A stretch of 64,000 nt of DNA, taken from positions 1,534,501 to 1,598,500 of the forward strand of contig NZ_CP089928.1 of assembly GCF_021290385.1 (NCBI RefSeq). The letters are read 5' to 3'. The notes beneath the pieces were generated by a model. That model saw nothing but the letters and a program-made list of their open reading frames with translations. It searched no databases and was not told the DNA's origin. Positions 15,339 to 24,987 of the stretch are shown piece after piece (position 1 is the first letter of the stretch; every line of letters begins with the position of its first letter). Position numbers and translations under genes: made by a program. The DNA comes from Microbulbifer sp. YPW16 (lineage in GTDB: Bacteria > Pseudomonadota > Gammaproteobacteria > Pseudomonadales > Cellvibrionaceae).

Positions 15339-17612
15339 ATGAGAAAAGCCCCAGTAGCTGCGTTTAATCCCAGCGATGCTGAAAAATACAGCCACCCAAT
15401 TCCCGCGCGCGAGTTCATTATGAGCTTGCTCGAGAACAATAAAAAAGCCCTTGACCGTGAGAAGCTGGCAACAGTCCTTGAACTCAACAGCGATGAACAG
15501 AAAGAGGCATTGCGCCGCCGGTTGCGGGCAATGGAGCGTGACGGACAAATTGCCTTTGACCGCCGCAAGGGCTACAGCCTGGTTAAAGCAGAGGACCTGG
15601 TAAGCGGCCGTGTCATCGGCCACCCGGATGGTTTCGGCTTCCTGAGTACTGATGCACTGAAAGAAGACCTGTTCTTGTCAGACAACGAAATGCTGACCGT
15701 CTTTGACGGTGACCGGGTGCAGGCCCGCATCAGTGGTACCGATCGGCGCGGGCGCAAGCTCGGCGTTATTGTCAGTGTCATTGAACGCAATACACAGCAG
15801 CTTGTGGGCCGGCTGCAGTTTGAGGATGACCACTATTTCCTCAAGCCGGAAAACAGCCGTATCGCCCACGAAATTGACCTCGATCGAGACGAATTGATGG
15901 GCGCAAAGCCCGGCCAGTACATCTCCGTAGATATCACCGAGTTCCCGAGCCGTCGCTACAATGCCTTCGGGCGCGTAACCGAGGTGCTGGGCGACTCGAT
16001 GGGGCCGGGCATGGAAATCGATGTAGCAATCCGCAGCCATGAGATCCCCCACAGCTGGCCGCAGGATGCCCTGCGGGCGGCGAAAAAACTGGGCAGTGAG
16101 GTACCCGAGGCAGACAAGCTGCATCGTGCCGACCTGAGAAAACTGCCATTTGTAACCATCGACGGCGAGGACGCCAAAGACTTCGACGATGCCGTCTACT
16201 GTGAAAATGTTGCGTCCGGTGGCTGGCGCCTGTTCGTGGCAATTGCGGATGTTTCGCACTACGTAGCCCCGGGAAGTGCGCTCGACGAGGAAGCCCGGAA
16301 GCGCGCAACCTCGGTGTACTTTCCCGGCCGCGTGGTACCCATGTTGCCGGAATCACTGTCCAACGGTTTGTGCTCGCTCAACCCGCAGGTTGACCGGCTG
16401 GTTATGGTCTGTGAGATGACAATCAGCAAGTCCGGGAAAATGACTGGTTACACCTTTTCAGAAGGTGTTATTCACTCTCATGCCAGGCTGACCTATAACC
16501 AGGTAAACGCGTTCCTGACAGCCCCGGACTCCAAGCTGGGTCGCCAGACCGCTCGCCAACTCAAGGAAACGGCACCTCACATCCACGCACTGCATCAGTT
16601 GTATGCGGTATTGAAAAAAGCCCGTACCAAGCGCGGCGCAATGGATTTTGAAAAGCCGGAAGTGCAATTCAGGTTCACCGAAGACCGCAAGATTGACAGG
16701 ATAGTACCCGTCATCCGCAATGATGCACACAAGATGATTGAGGAATTCATGCTGAGCGCCAACGTGGCGACCGCAGACTTCCTCAAGCAACGGAAGATGC
16801 CGGCACTGTACCGGGTGCATGAAGGCCCGCAGGATAAAAAGCTGACTACCCTGCGCGCCTTCCTTAACGCCAGGGGACTCAAGCTGGCCGGCGGCAACAA
16901 GCCCCGCCCCGCGCATTTCGACCAGCTACTGACCCAGGCAGGCGAACGTAGCGATGCACAAACCATCCGCACCATGATGCTGCGATCACTCAGCCAGGCG
17001 GAGTACAGCCCGGATAACCGTGGCCATTTCGGCCTGGCCTATTCCGCCTATGCCCATTTTACTTCGCCCATTCGCCGGTATCCGGACCTGATGGTACACA
17101 GGGCCATTCGCTCAGTGATCCGCCAGCCAGTGCAGCGTAACCTTTTGCCCCGGGCGATTAGATCCATCTTCGGCGCAGGCAAGGCAGCGGTGAAGCGCTT
17201 TGACAGCGCGGAACGCCTCGCCCCGCACAAGAGCTACCCCTACGACATGGCGGCAATGGAGACTCTCGCTGTACATTGTTCTACCGCCTCGCGCCGCGCC
17301 GACAAGGCGAGCTGGGATGTGGAGGCGTGGCTGAAATGTGAGTTCATGCAGGACTTTGTTGGCGAGACCTTCCCCGGCCAGGTAAGTAGCGTCACCAACT
17401 TCGGCCTGTTTATCGAGCTTGACGAGATTCAGGTTGAAGGCCTGGTACACGTGACGGCACTGAAGAAAGACTACTATCACTTTGATGCCGCCAGGCAGTG
17501 CCTTACCGGCGAGCGCAGCAATACGAGTTTTGCCCTCGGAGATGAGATCGAGGTGCGGGTAGTACGCGTTGATATGGAACGTCGCAAGATTGAATTTGCA
17601 CTGGTCGATTAA
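15339..17612 (+). CDS. rnr: Ribonuclease R
   Basis: A 757-aa 3'-5' exoribonuclease of the RNB family that degrades structured RNA and takes part in tmRNA quality control. Domains in order: N-terminal helix-turn-helix-like region (AEKYSHPIPAREFI; LRRRLRAMERDGQI), cold-shock domains (GRVIGHPDGFGFL), RNB domain with the catalytic aspartates in DGEDAKDFDDAVY (about residues 273-286) and a C-terminal S1 domain (FPGQVSSVTNFGLFIELDE). The protein stops right after S1 (RRKIEFALVD), so it lacks the Lys-rich tail of E. coli RNase R (813 aa). It is 272 bp downstream of the cold-shock gene. Confidence 0.96.
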   Translation: MRKAPVAAFNPSDAEKYSHPIPAREFIMSLLENNKKALDREKLATVLELNSDEQKEALRRRLRAMERDGQIAFDRRKGYSLVKAEDLVSGRVIGHPDGFGFLSTDALKEDLFLSDNEMLTVFDGDRVQARISGTDRRGRKLGVIVSVIERNTQQLVGRLQFEDDHYFLKPENSRIAHEIDLDRDELMGAKPGQYISVDITEFPSRRYNAFGRVTEVLGDSMGPGMEIDVAIRSHEIPHSWPQDALRAAKKLGSEVPEADKLHRADLRKLPFVTIDGEDAKDFDDAVYCENVASGGWRLFVAIADVSHYVAPGSALDEEARKRATSVYFPGRVVPMLPESLSNGLCSLNPQVDRLVMVCEMTISKSGKMTGYTFSEGVIHSHARLTYNQVNAFLTAPDSKLGRQTARQLKETAPHIHALHQLYAVLKKARTKRGAMDFEKPEVQFRFTEDRKIDRIVPVIRNDAHKMIEEFMLSANVATADFLKQRKMPALYRVHEGPQDKKLTTLRAFLNARGLKLAGGNKPRPAHFDQLLTQAGERSDAQTIRTMMLRSLSQAEYSPDNRGHFGLAYSAYAHFTSPIRRYPDLMVHRAIRSVIRQPVQRNLLPRAIRSIFGAGKAAVKRFDSAERLAPHKSYPYDMAAMETLAVHCSTASRRADKASWDVEAWLKCEFMQDFVGETFPGQVSSVTNFGLFIELDEIQVEGLVHVTALKKDYYHFDAARQCLTGERSNTSFALGDEIEVRVVRVDMERRKIEFALVD

Positions 17613-18483
17613 GGCCCCGCCTGGAAATCTTGAGCAACAGTGAAGCAGCCGACTGTGATCTACCCGGATACCCCAGTCCCTCGCAACTGAGTTTGGGGGG
17701 CGGGGTTAGGTATCGACCAACAACCACCGGGGCATGCCTTGGTGGCTGTCATCCAGCAAAAGCCTGGGCTGCGCATGGTTGGCGGCCAATGACTTCTCCT
17801 CTCCAGCAAATGAAGCCTGCCAGCAGTCGCCTGTAGCCTTGCTGTACCGAATGGCAACTGGATCCAGCTCCACCCGGGTCAAATACGACTCCCCGTTCCG
17901 GCACACAAACAGCTCACTCGTACCATACCCAATAGACACTGCGGCCACGCGAGCCTGGTTAATCGAGCGAGCAAATATGGGGGAGGCATCGGTATTGGAT
18001 GTCCCCTGTCCTGATTCACTCTCCCTGTCTTGTGCCAGAGAACCCCAAAGCTTCCCCTCAGTCCTAGTGAAAATATTTCCTATAAAAAGTGTGATGCGAG
18101 GCACTTTTTTCTACATCAGGCAAAAAATAGGTTGCACTGTGCCAGTTCCTCGTTGACTCTCGAGTGGTGAAGATGAATTTGGCGCTAGGGCTTATTCCAT
18201 TCCCGCGCCGATCATTTCGCAAACAAACCTAGCTCCCAACCTGCACCATTACGGGGCTGGCAATTCATAGATGCAAAGGACCGTCGCTCATTGACGCAAG
18301 GGCAATTTGCAGTAGACGAGGGGGAACAGGGGGTAAAACACTTCGGGCAAAAGCTCGGCAATAGTAGTGAAAGGCCGCGACAGACGGCTCCACGAGCGAT
18401 GTGACTTCCAGACACAACGACACACAACACTGTCGTACGCGAAATACCTTGGTTAATAAGCAATAAAACAAGGACAGAAGTGT
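17613..18483. other. Long intergenic region downstream of rnr
   Basis: 871 bp with no convincing gene. The most protein-like frame is on the minus strand at 17706-18104 (132 aa; contains ARVAAVSIGYGTSELFVC and RNGESYLTRVELD), starting at a GTG without a Shine-Dalgarno; it could be a real small protein or a remnant. The opposite-strand frame over the same bases looks less protein-like. An A+T-rich patch at 18070-18130 may hold a promoter. Confidence 0.35.
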
Positions 18484-19257
18484 ATGAAAAATCAGCTGCA
18501 ATCCGTCACAGAGACCCTCCAGCACCACGAGCTCTACCGGAGCATTACCACCCTTGACCAGTTACGTGACTTCATGAGCATCCACATATTTGCGGTATGG
18601 GATTTCATGACCCTCGTGAAACGGCTACAGAACTCCCTGACCTGCGTCACGCTCCCCTGGAAAAACCCGGAAAACATCTTCGCCGCCCGCCTGATCAATG
18701 AAATCGTGTTTTACGAGGAAACCGACCTGAACTTTGACGGGCAGCCTGCGAGCCACCTGACCATGTACCTTGAGGCCATGGAAGAAATCGAGGCGGATGC
18801 ATCCTGCTTCCTCACGTTTATCGCAGCACTGGAACGTGGGGAGGACCTGGAAACAGCCCTGGAGGAAGCCGACACACCGGATTTCGTGCGGGAGTTCGTG
18901 CGCGCAAACATCCAGCTTGCCCTGACCGGTGGCAATGAAGAGGTTGCGGCAAACTTTCTCTACGGTCGGGAGGATGCCATCCCCGAGATGTTTACCCGGC
19001 TACTGGACCAGTGGGGGGTGGATGAGCACCGCATTCCCCGCATGACATATTACCTGAAGAGACACATTGATCTTGATGGGGATGAGCATGGACCTGCCGC
19101 ACAGAAGATTCTCGAAAACCTGATTGGGGGTTGTGATCACGCTCGGGCCCGCGCGTTCAGGGCCGCGGAACAAGCGATAGAGGGGAGAATCCGACTCTGG
19201 GACGGCATTCTGGTGCAGATCCAGCAAGCCGAGCCATCTGCGCGAATCGCCGTCTAG
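18484..19257 (+). CDS. DUF3050 family protein (heme-oxygenase-like fold)
   Basis: A 257-aa soluble helical protein. The motif FMSIHIFAVWDFMTLVKRLQ (about residues 29-48), followed by LTCVTLPW and INEIVFYEETD, is characteristic of DUF3050, a family with a heme-oxygenase-like fold. Several members of that fold superfamily are di-iron enzymes. The conserved His in SIHIF and the Glu pair in FYEETD are possible metal ligands. The biochemical function is unknown. It stands alone between two long non-coding stretches. Confidence 0.85.
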   Translation: MKNQLQSVTETLQHHELYRSITTLDQLRDFMSIHIFAVWDFMTLVKRLQNSLTCVTLPWKNPENIFAARLINEIVFYEETDLNFDGQPASHLTMYLEAMEEIEADASCFLTFIAALERGEDLETALEEADTPDFVREFVRANIQLALTGGNEEVAANFLYGREDAIPEMFTRLLDQWGVDEHRIPRMTYYLKRHIDLDGDEHGPAAQKILENLIGGCDHARARAFRAAEQAIEGRIRLWDGILVQIQQAEPSARIAV

Positions 19258-19497
19258 GTATATCGCCAGGCCCCGGCAAGCCCGGTATCGGCGCTTTCCG
19301 GGGCGCTCACTCCCCCCGTCTTACCGATGTGCCCCGCCCCACCCTGTATTCCAGCGCACAAAGTTCCAGTTGGCCTATGGTGACAGCCATGGTTTACGGC
19401 GCCACTTTATTGGCAGCCCGGCAAGAAATAGGCTGGACACGAAATCTTGTCCTAAGTTGCTACTGCAAATCCCTCCAATACGATTAGGAGTATACAA

Positions 19498-20175
19498 ATG
19501 GCAGGCAAAGTCATGTTAATCACCGGCGCCTCAAGTGGCATCGGGCGAGCTACGGCATTGAAAGCCGGCCACGCAGGAATGCGACTGGTCCTCACCGCCC
19601 GCAGGGAGGACGCCCTGGATTCGTTGGTAACAGAGCTGGGAGCTGATAACGCCGTGGCTGTCCCGGCCGATGTTGCGGATTGGAACCAGCTTGAAAAAGT
19701 GGTGAAAACAGCCATCAACCGGTTCGGGCAGCTGGACGTGGTATTTGCCAACGCCGGCACCGGCATCTCACAGCCAGGGACCGAGGCGGGTGACCCTGGC
19801 GAATGGCAAGAGGTGATAGACGTCAATATCCGCGCCCTGCTCTGGACAGCAAAGCTCGCCCTGCCGCACCTGCGCAGTTCCCGTGGTCACTTCATCATGA
19901 CCGGCTCCCAGGCTGGCCGGATGCCGATCAAGGGATCGGTCTACGGTGCCTCCAAGTGGTTCGTACACGGCTTCGGGGCCAACCTGGCAGAGGAAATGGC
20001 GGAGTGGAACGGGCGCTGTACCGTTATTGCCCCGGGGATGGTAAACACGGAGTTCTTCGACGAGCCGAAGCCCGACAAACTCGACCCGGAAGACATTGCC
20101 GACGCTGTACTGTTCGCTGTCAACGCACCACCTAGGGCCAATGTCCGCGAGGTATTCGTAGTTCCCACGGAGTAA
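19498..20175 (+). CDS. Short-chain dehydrogenase/reductase
   Basis: A 225-aa classical SDR. The nucleotide-binding motif is TGASSGIG (residues 9-16), NAG appears in VVFANAGTGIS, and the active-site pair is Tyr149-x3-Lys153 (YGASK), with the catalytic Ser in IMTGSQAG. An Arg in the loop after beta-2 (TARRED) suggests NADP(H). The substrate is unknown. TTAGGAG supplies a good RBS. It converges with the exported protein gene 38 bp downstream. Confidence 0.93.
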   Translation: MAGKVMLITGASSGIGRATALKAGHAGMRLVLTARREDALDSLVTELGADNAVAVPADVADWNQLEKVVKTAINRFGQLDVVFANAGTGISQPGTEAGDPGEWQEVIDVNIRALLWTAKLALPHLRSSRGHFIMTGSQAGRMPIKGSVYGASKWFVHGFGANLAEEMAEWNGRCTVIAPGMVNTEFFDEPKPDKLDPEDIADAVLFAVNAPPRANVREVFVVPTE

Positions 20176-20213
20176 CACCGGGCTGCCTACAGGGTCTGCT
20201 GGCCGGGTTCAGC

Positions 20214-21998
20214 TCAACGCCCCGGCACGTCGGGCATCGGGGCAGTCCCCGAGCTAACCGGAGTACAACCCTCTGCATCGGTAAAAATCTGGTTCTCGTC
20301 GTGCAACTCGCCATTATCCTGCCGGCAAGCTGGATTACTGTCATGGTACTGATTGCCCCTCAGAACAACATCTACGCCACCGACACGGACCTGGGCGGCA
20401 AGGTTATCCACGGTATCGGGGAAAAAGCGGCTGTTGAACATACCTGAATACAGGTAACCGGACGAGAGCTCGACAAAGGCTGCCGAATCGTGTTCCGGCA
20501 TCAACACTGTGTCATTGAAAAAGCTGTCTACAACGAAATTGAATCTCGGTGCCCAGTGGTTACTGATATCCCCGGTGCGCAGGTAGTCCGTGCCAGATAA
20601 GTCCTCAGGATTTTTCGTGGTATTCAGGTTCTCGAATCCACCACTGCCCCGCAAGGCGAGCCGGTGCTTACCGCCACGCCCACCAATATGATTTCCCCTG
20701 TGCCAGACATTAGAAACTACCAGTCCCCACACGCCCATAAAGCGTGCATTGTGCTCCATCGCTGTGGTCACATCGTTTCCAATCAGGCCACCGTTGACCA
20801 TCTGGCAACTGTCCATACAACCGATATTGACGTTGGGAAGATTGTCCGGATGACTTTTCAGCACGGAATCGGACAGGAAGATACCGTAGGGCCAGTGGAG
20901 CAGCGAGCAATCGAGGATGTCCGGATTCTTGCCGCAATAATTCGCCTGCGAGGTAAAGCTGAAGGTGCCCCAATATTGCCCGGTCTCCGACCAGTCCATA
21001 TCCACATTGTGTACAGTCACCAGGGTTGCGGCCATACCACCGCTGATATTGCCAGCACGGATGCCAGTGACAGTCACATTGTAACTCCAGCCCTGGACAA
21101 TATTACCCTGATTATCCTGAACAAGCTCCGGATACCCCTGGGCCTGTGCCGAAGTGGGGCTGCGGTCTTCACAACGCCCCGCGACACCAATACGCACGTC
21201 CTCGACTACGGGTCGTGCACCCTCACCGTAGCGGTCAATGGTGATATTCCCCTCGCCGTAATCGGTGCAGATTCTCCCGAAACTTTCGCCCGCATGGAGC
21301 AACACGCGCTTGCCAGCATACTCGCCAGTAGCCGGCAGGTCCGATGCCTGGACGGCCCCTGCAGGACAACCATTGTAGTCCCCGGCAGGAGAAACACAGA
21401 TTGTGCTATCCGGCGTGTAGTAGGCCTCCTGTGCCAGTACCCGTACCGTCGTAAAAGCATCTTCGTAATCACCACTCGGGTTCTGCACCCTGACACCGAC
21501 ATTGTACTCGCAGGCACCGTCGACATAGCGGCTACTGGAGGGCGTACAGACAAACGTATGGATGGCACGGGGACTGGACCCTACCTGCTGGTTTCGGCTG
21601 CGCATTGTTGTGCTGAATTCACCGGACTCGGGATCGTCGAAATTGAAGTGATAGGCGAACCACTGGCCGGTGGCACAGGCCACCGGATCGGTGCCACCGG
21701 AAAGATCCTGGCAGGCAGTATCGGTTGAATCCTGGGCGGAGAAATAGATCGTCTCCGGCGACACCCCGCTGCTGCGCGTCAGCACCCGCAATATGGCGTC
21801 GATGTTGGCGCTACCCCCACCGCCATCATCACACTCACAGGGATCCTTCTTGGGCCCGTTGCCATTCCCCTGCCCCTGGCCTGCGACCAGAGGCATATCG
21901 GAGGGATCGACAGACTCCGGCGGTGACTGCATTTTTAGCACCCCGGTCAGGAGAATCAGGATCCCGGCGATGGCGATTGCCTGTGATATCCGGGGCAT
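20214..21998 (-). CDS. Large exported protein of unknown function (594 aa)
   Basis: The N-terminal segment AIAIAGILILLTGVL is a signal peptide or signal anchor. A low-complexity linker (GQGQGNGNGPKKDPCECDDG, then GGGG) follows. The rest is Cys-containing with many beta-prone Asn/Gly/Asp segments (TVTGIRAGNISGG; GCMDSCQMVNGGLIGNDV). The pattern of short beta runs with Asn and Gly turns is like right-handed beta-helix proteins such as polysaccharide-binding or lyase-like proteins, but no catalytic motif is recognised. It is probably outside the cytoplasm. It has no operon partner. Confidence 0.7.
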   Translation of the reverse strand: MPRISQAIAIAGILILLTGVLKMQSPPESVDPSDMPLVAGQGQGNGNGPKKDPCECDDGGGGSANIDAILRVLTRSSGVSPETIYFSAQDSTDTACQDLSGGTDPVACATGQWFAYHFNFDDPESGEFSTTMRSRNQQVGSSPRAIHTFVCTPSSSRYVDGACEYNVGVRVQNPSGDYEDAFTTVRVLAQEAYYTPDSTICVSPAGDYNGCPAGAVQASDLPATGEYAGKRVLLHAGESFGRICTDYGEGNITIDRYGEGARPVVEDVRIGVAGRCEDRSPTSAQAQGYPELVQDNQGNIVQGWSYNVTVTGIRAGNISGGMAATLVTVHNVDMDWSETGQYWGTFSFTSQANYCGKNPDILDCSLLHWPYGIFLSDSVLKSHPDNLPNVNIGCMDSCQMVNGGLIGNDVTTAMEHNARFMGVWGLVVSNVWHRGNHIGGRGGKHRLALRGSGGFENLNTTKNPEDLSGTDYLRTGDISNHWAPRFNFVVDSFFNDTVLMPEHDSAAFVELSSGYLYSGMFNSRFFPDTVDNLAAQVRVGGVDVVLRGNQYHDSNPACRQDNGELHDENQIFTDAEGCTPVSSGTAPMPDVPGR

Positions 21999-22280
21999 AG
22001 CGCACTTCCTGTGAATTGCCGCTCATTGTTACGATTAGAATAGGTTGCCTGACCAAAGAACATTGAATAATTACGTGGCAAGAAGGGTCAACCCTGCAAC
22101 AGGGTTCTCATTTATCAACGGTCGTGCCGCGTTCCTTAACATCCATATCCCCGATTCAACACAGCTTAGTGCATGTATCAGCCCATCCGAAGGCGGACCT
22201 TACACATGCCCGGATTCCGGTCGACGGATATTGCCTGCCTGCGGTAACCTCTGGAATCATCGTCCCAGAAGGAGAACACC

Positions 22281-22601
22281 ATGCTCAGGACAACCACATC
22301 CACTGTCGATGGTCGGGAAATTCGCGAGTATCTCGATGTCGTCGCAGGCGAGGCAATTATGGGTACCAATGTTTTTAAAGACTTCTTTGGTGCCATTCGC
22401 GACTTCGTTGGCGGCCGCGCTGCTGCTTACGAAAAGGAAATGTCCAGGGCAAGGGCGATCGCCTTCAAGGAAATGGAGGAGCAGGCCCGTGAACTGGGCG
22501 CCGATGGCGTTGTCGGTATCGATATCGATTACGAAGTTGTCGGCGCTGAGGGCGCAATGATGATGGTCAGCGTCAGCGGTACGGCGGTCAAATTCCGCTG
22601 A
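22281..22601 (+). CDS. YbjQ/UPF0145 family protein
   Basis: A 106-aa protein of the UPF0145 (YbjQ, DUF74) family. Family features are [20 protein letters not shown], the [15 protein letters not shown] helix and the closing [18 protein letters not shown]. The family forms pentameric rings; its function is uncertain (once called heavy-metal-binding). AGAAGGAG gives a strong RBS. The next gene follows 52 bp later. Confidence 0.93.
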   Translation: MLRTTTSTVDGREIREYLDVVAGEAIMGTNVFKDFFGAIRDFVGGRAAAYEKEMSRARAIAFKEMEEQARELGADGVVGIDIDYEVVGAEGAMMMVSVSGTAVKFR

Positions 22602-22653
22602 AACTGGCGCTCAATAATCACATAACAGCTGATCCGAATTGCAGGGTAGAGGA

Positions 22654-22968
22654 ATGGACAAGGACCAGTATCTCGCTGAGGTGGAATCGCGGCTGCGGCG
22701 TATGTTCTCGGCCTCCAAGAGCGGTTACAAGACACCGGCGGTGGACCGGCACCGATTGGAGGGTTTTATGCAGGCCGGGGTATTTTTCGGGCTGACCGAC
22801 AACCGGGAATTGACGCAGCTGATGGAAGAGACGCATTTCAGCGTATTCGGCAAGACGATCCGCGAGCGCCGCGAGGATAACCCGCTGAACTGGCAGAGCG
22901 AGCCGGTCGACTACCGGGCCTACGAGGCCCCCACCTTTATCCGCAACGGTGAACCCGGGGTTGAATAA
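22654..22968 (+). CDS. Conserved-looking hypothetical protein (104 aa)
   Basis: Starts MDKDQYLAEVESRLRRMFSA. It is a charged, mostly helical small protein ending in a Pro/Glu-rich tail (NPLNWQSEPVDYRAYEAPTF). No family is recognised with confidence. AGAGG lies immediately upstream of ATG 22654; a TTG at 22639 is a longer option. It is probably cotranscribed with the YbjQ-like gene. Confidence 0.7.
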   Translation: MDKDQYLAEVESRLRRMFSASKSGYKTPAVDRHRLEGFMQAGVFFGLTDNRELTQLMEETHFSVFGKTIRERREDNPLNWQSEPVDYRAYEAPTFIRNGEPGVE

Positions 22969-23030
22969 AGCCGCACCCGACCGGGAACGGCTTCAGTGAA
23001 GAGAGAGGCAATAGTGGCTGGGATTCGGGC

Positions 23031-23807
23031 CTAGAAGCGTGAGAAATCCGCGGGGCGCTTCTCCATAAACGCGGTAGCCGCTTCCTTGAACTCCTCGGAC
23101 TGCAGGCGCTTCTGGAAGTGACCGGCCTCCTCCTGGATCACTTCCAGGCCCCGGTCATGGGTGCCCTTACGCAACAGTTGCTTGCTCAGGCGCACCGCCT
23201 CCGGTGCTCGGGTTGCCAGCTCTGCCGCCACCTGGCGCGCCCGCGGCAATGCCTCTTCCGCCGCTACTGCGGCATTGCAGATGCCCAGCTCCACCGCCTC
23301 GGCGGCATCGAATTTCTTGCCCAGCAGGAGCAGCTCCGCTGCCCTGGCATGGCCCATGATGCGCGGCATAAAGTAGCTGGAAGCGTATTCCGGGCAAAGG
23401 CCCAGGTTCACAAACGGCATCTGGAACAGCGCGTCCTCGCCGGCGAACGCCATATCGCAATGCAGCAGCATGGTGGTACCGATCCCCACCGCCGGGCCGT
23501 TGATGGCAGCGATCACCGGCTTGGGGAAGTTGTACAGGGCCACCATGAACTGGAAGACCGGCGATTCCTCGCTGGAGGCGGACCCCCCGAGGAAATCCAT
23601 CAGGTCATTACCGCTGGTGAATACGCCTTCGGCACCGGTAATGACCACTACGCGGACATCCCGGTCCTCCGCTGCGGTATTCAGCAAATCGGCCATGGCC
23701 TGGTACATGGCCATGGTGAGGGCGTTCTTGCGCTCGGGGCGCACGATGGTGATTTCCAGTACGCGGTCGGATACCTGCGCCTGGACTTCTGCACATGAGC
23801 TTTGCAT
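23031..23807 (-). CDS. Enoyl-CoA hydratase/isomerase family protein
   Basis: A 258-aa crotonase-fold enzyme acting on acyl-CoA thioesters. The oxyanion-hole segments are TSGNDLMDF and AAINGPAVGIGTTMLLHCDM, and LGLCPEYASSYFMPRIMG carries the usual second catalytic Glu position, which suggests an isomerase-like or promiscuous member. Two ATGs are possible; GGAG is 6 bp before ATG 23807 but only touches ATG 23813, so I chose 23807. It is downstream of the deiminase gene but behind a terminator, so it is probably its own unit. Confidence 0.92.
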   Translation of the reverse strand: MQSSCAEVQAQVSDRVLEITIVRPERKNALTMAMYQAMADLLNTAAEDRDVRVVVITGAEGVFTSGNDLMDFLGGSASSEESPVFQFMVALYNFPKPVIAAINGPAVGIGTTMLLHCDMAFAGEDALFQMPFVNLGLCPEYASSYFMPRIMGHARAAELLLLGKKFDAAEAVELGICNAAVAAEEALPRARQVAAELATRAPEAVRLSKQLLRKGTHDRGLEVIQEEAGHFQKRLQSEEFKEAATAFMEKRPADFSRF

Positions 23808-23950
23808 GGGCATCTCCGGTTACAGTCTGCTGACAGGCGCCAGTCCCGGTGGGGCCGCGCGCCGCGATAATGCCACCATCTTAGCTGCTGGGCCGGGGCT
23901 TGGGAGTCCCGAATCGACCACATCCGTTGACCGGAGTCACCGCATCATGC

Positions 23951-23974
23951 AAAAACGCCGCCCCTGGGGCGGCG
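23951..23974 (-). terminator. Rho-independent terminator of the deiminase gene
   Basis: Read on the minus strand: CGCCGCCCC-A-GGGGCGGCG followed by TTTTT, 15 bp after the deiminase stop codon. Confidence 0.8.
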
Positions 23975-23989
23975 CCTGCCAGTGGCTGC

Positions 23990-24907
23990 TTACTTCGCGA
24001 CCGAATCCCGGCGCAGGGGCTGGCACATGCAGTGCACGCCACCGCCTCCGGGGGTGATCATGGAGATATCCGGGTCGATCACCTCCAGGCCGTGGGCGCG
24101 GCACTTCTCCGCCAGCCCCTTGTTGGCACTGGGCAGCATCACCCGGTCATTGCCCAGGGCCACTACGTTGACCCCGAGCTCAAGCACCTGTGGGAAGGGG
24201 ATATCGATGATCTCGATCTTGCGGTCGCGGAACCACTGCACCAGCTCAGGCTCCACCGCGTCGACACAGATAGCCGCCAACTTTTCCGCCAGCATTGCCA
24301 CCATCACGTCGATATGCAGGAAGAAGGGGTCAAACGGGTAGCCCTTCACTTCCCAGCCCTCTTGCTCGATCCAGCCTTTCATCTGCTCGAAGCCCTGGGG
24401 ACTGGTGCGCTCACCGGAATAGCCGCAGAGAATGACGCCCGGCTCCAACACCATAAAGTCCCCCCCCTCCAGGGAGCCGGCGGTGATGATGTCGTAGATG
24501 GGGATATCCAGCTCCTGGTAGAGCTTTACGATCGGCGCCCATTCGCCGCGCCGCCAGGGGCTGTACATCTGCGTGACAATCGGGCCCCAGGGGGTCATCA
24601 CCGAGGAATCACGGCCATAGATCTGGTAAGGCAACGCGCTATCGGCGGGAATAATGTGAGTATTCACTCCGGCATGGCGATAGGCATCGACCATTTCTGC
24701 ATGCTGGGCTGCAGCCACCTTGTGATCAAACTGCATCCCCAGACGCACCGCCCGGCGGGCACTGGCATTGCCGGTGCGCCAGCTGAAATTATCCACGGGC
24801 CCTATCAACACGTCGCGCAGGGTTCCATATTCGGAGTCCATGCCCCACTTATCCAGGGGCGGGGTACCGCCATTGTCGAGGCGGCGGCGAAAGGTGAAGT
24901 CACTCAT
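23990..24907 (-). CDS. Amidinotransferase/deiminase-fold protein (arginine deiminase/DDAH superfamily)
   Basis: A 305-aa pentein-fold enzyme. Substrate-binding and catalytic motifs are in the expected order: GRDSSV (Arg99-Asp100), EGGD (147-150), FLHIDV (His198-Asp200) and GGGGVHCMC (Cys293, the nucleophile). These enzymes hydrolyse or transfer the guanidino group, giving ureido products or amidinated acceptors. ATG 24907 has GAAAGAG upstream; the longer frame to 24922 adds five residues. It lies 80 bp downstream of a carbamoylase-like gene on the same strand, which suggests the ureido product is processed further. The precise substrate is unknown. Confidence 0.88.
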   Translation of the reverse strand: MSDFTFRRRLDNGGTPPLDKWGMDSEYGTLRDVLIGPVDNFSWRTGNASARRAVRLGMQFDHKVAAAQHAEMVDAYRHAGVNTHIIPADSALPYQIYGRDSSVMTPWGPIVTQMYSPWRRGEWAPIVKLYQELDIPIYDIITAGSLEGGDFMVLEPGVILCGYSGERTSPQGFEQMKGWIEQEGWEVKGYPFDPFFLHIDVMVAMLAEKLAAICVDAVEPELVQWFRDRKIEIIDIPFPQVLELGVNVVALGNDRVMLPSANKGLAEKCRAHGLEVIDPDISMITPGGGGVHCMCQPLRRDSVAK

Positions 24908-24938
24908 TACGGCTCTTTCCAATTAACTGCTGGATTCC

Positions 24939-24960
24939 CGGGGCGACCGCAGGTCGCCCC
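24939..24960. other. Hairpin in the carbamoylase-deiminase gap
   Basis: GGGGCGACC-GCA-GGTCGCCCC is a perfect 9-bp stem. On the minus strand, the direction of both genes, no T-run follows, so it may tune the ratio of the two messages rather than terminate. Confidence 0.45.
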
Positions 24961-24987
24961 TCTTTCTTTGCCGGCTGCTATTGCCAT

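Noticed and set aside
17706..18104. 132-aa minus-strand frame downstream of rnr as a firm gene
   Set aside because: Its amino-acid character is plausible, but the GTG start has no Shine-Dalgarno and no family was recognised; described only as part of the intergenic region.
20664..21728. 354-aa plus-strand frame within the exported-protein gene
   Set aside because: The minus-strand frame is longer, has a signal sequence and fills the gene gap; the plus frame lacks a start with RBS.
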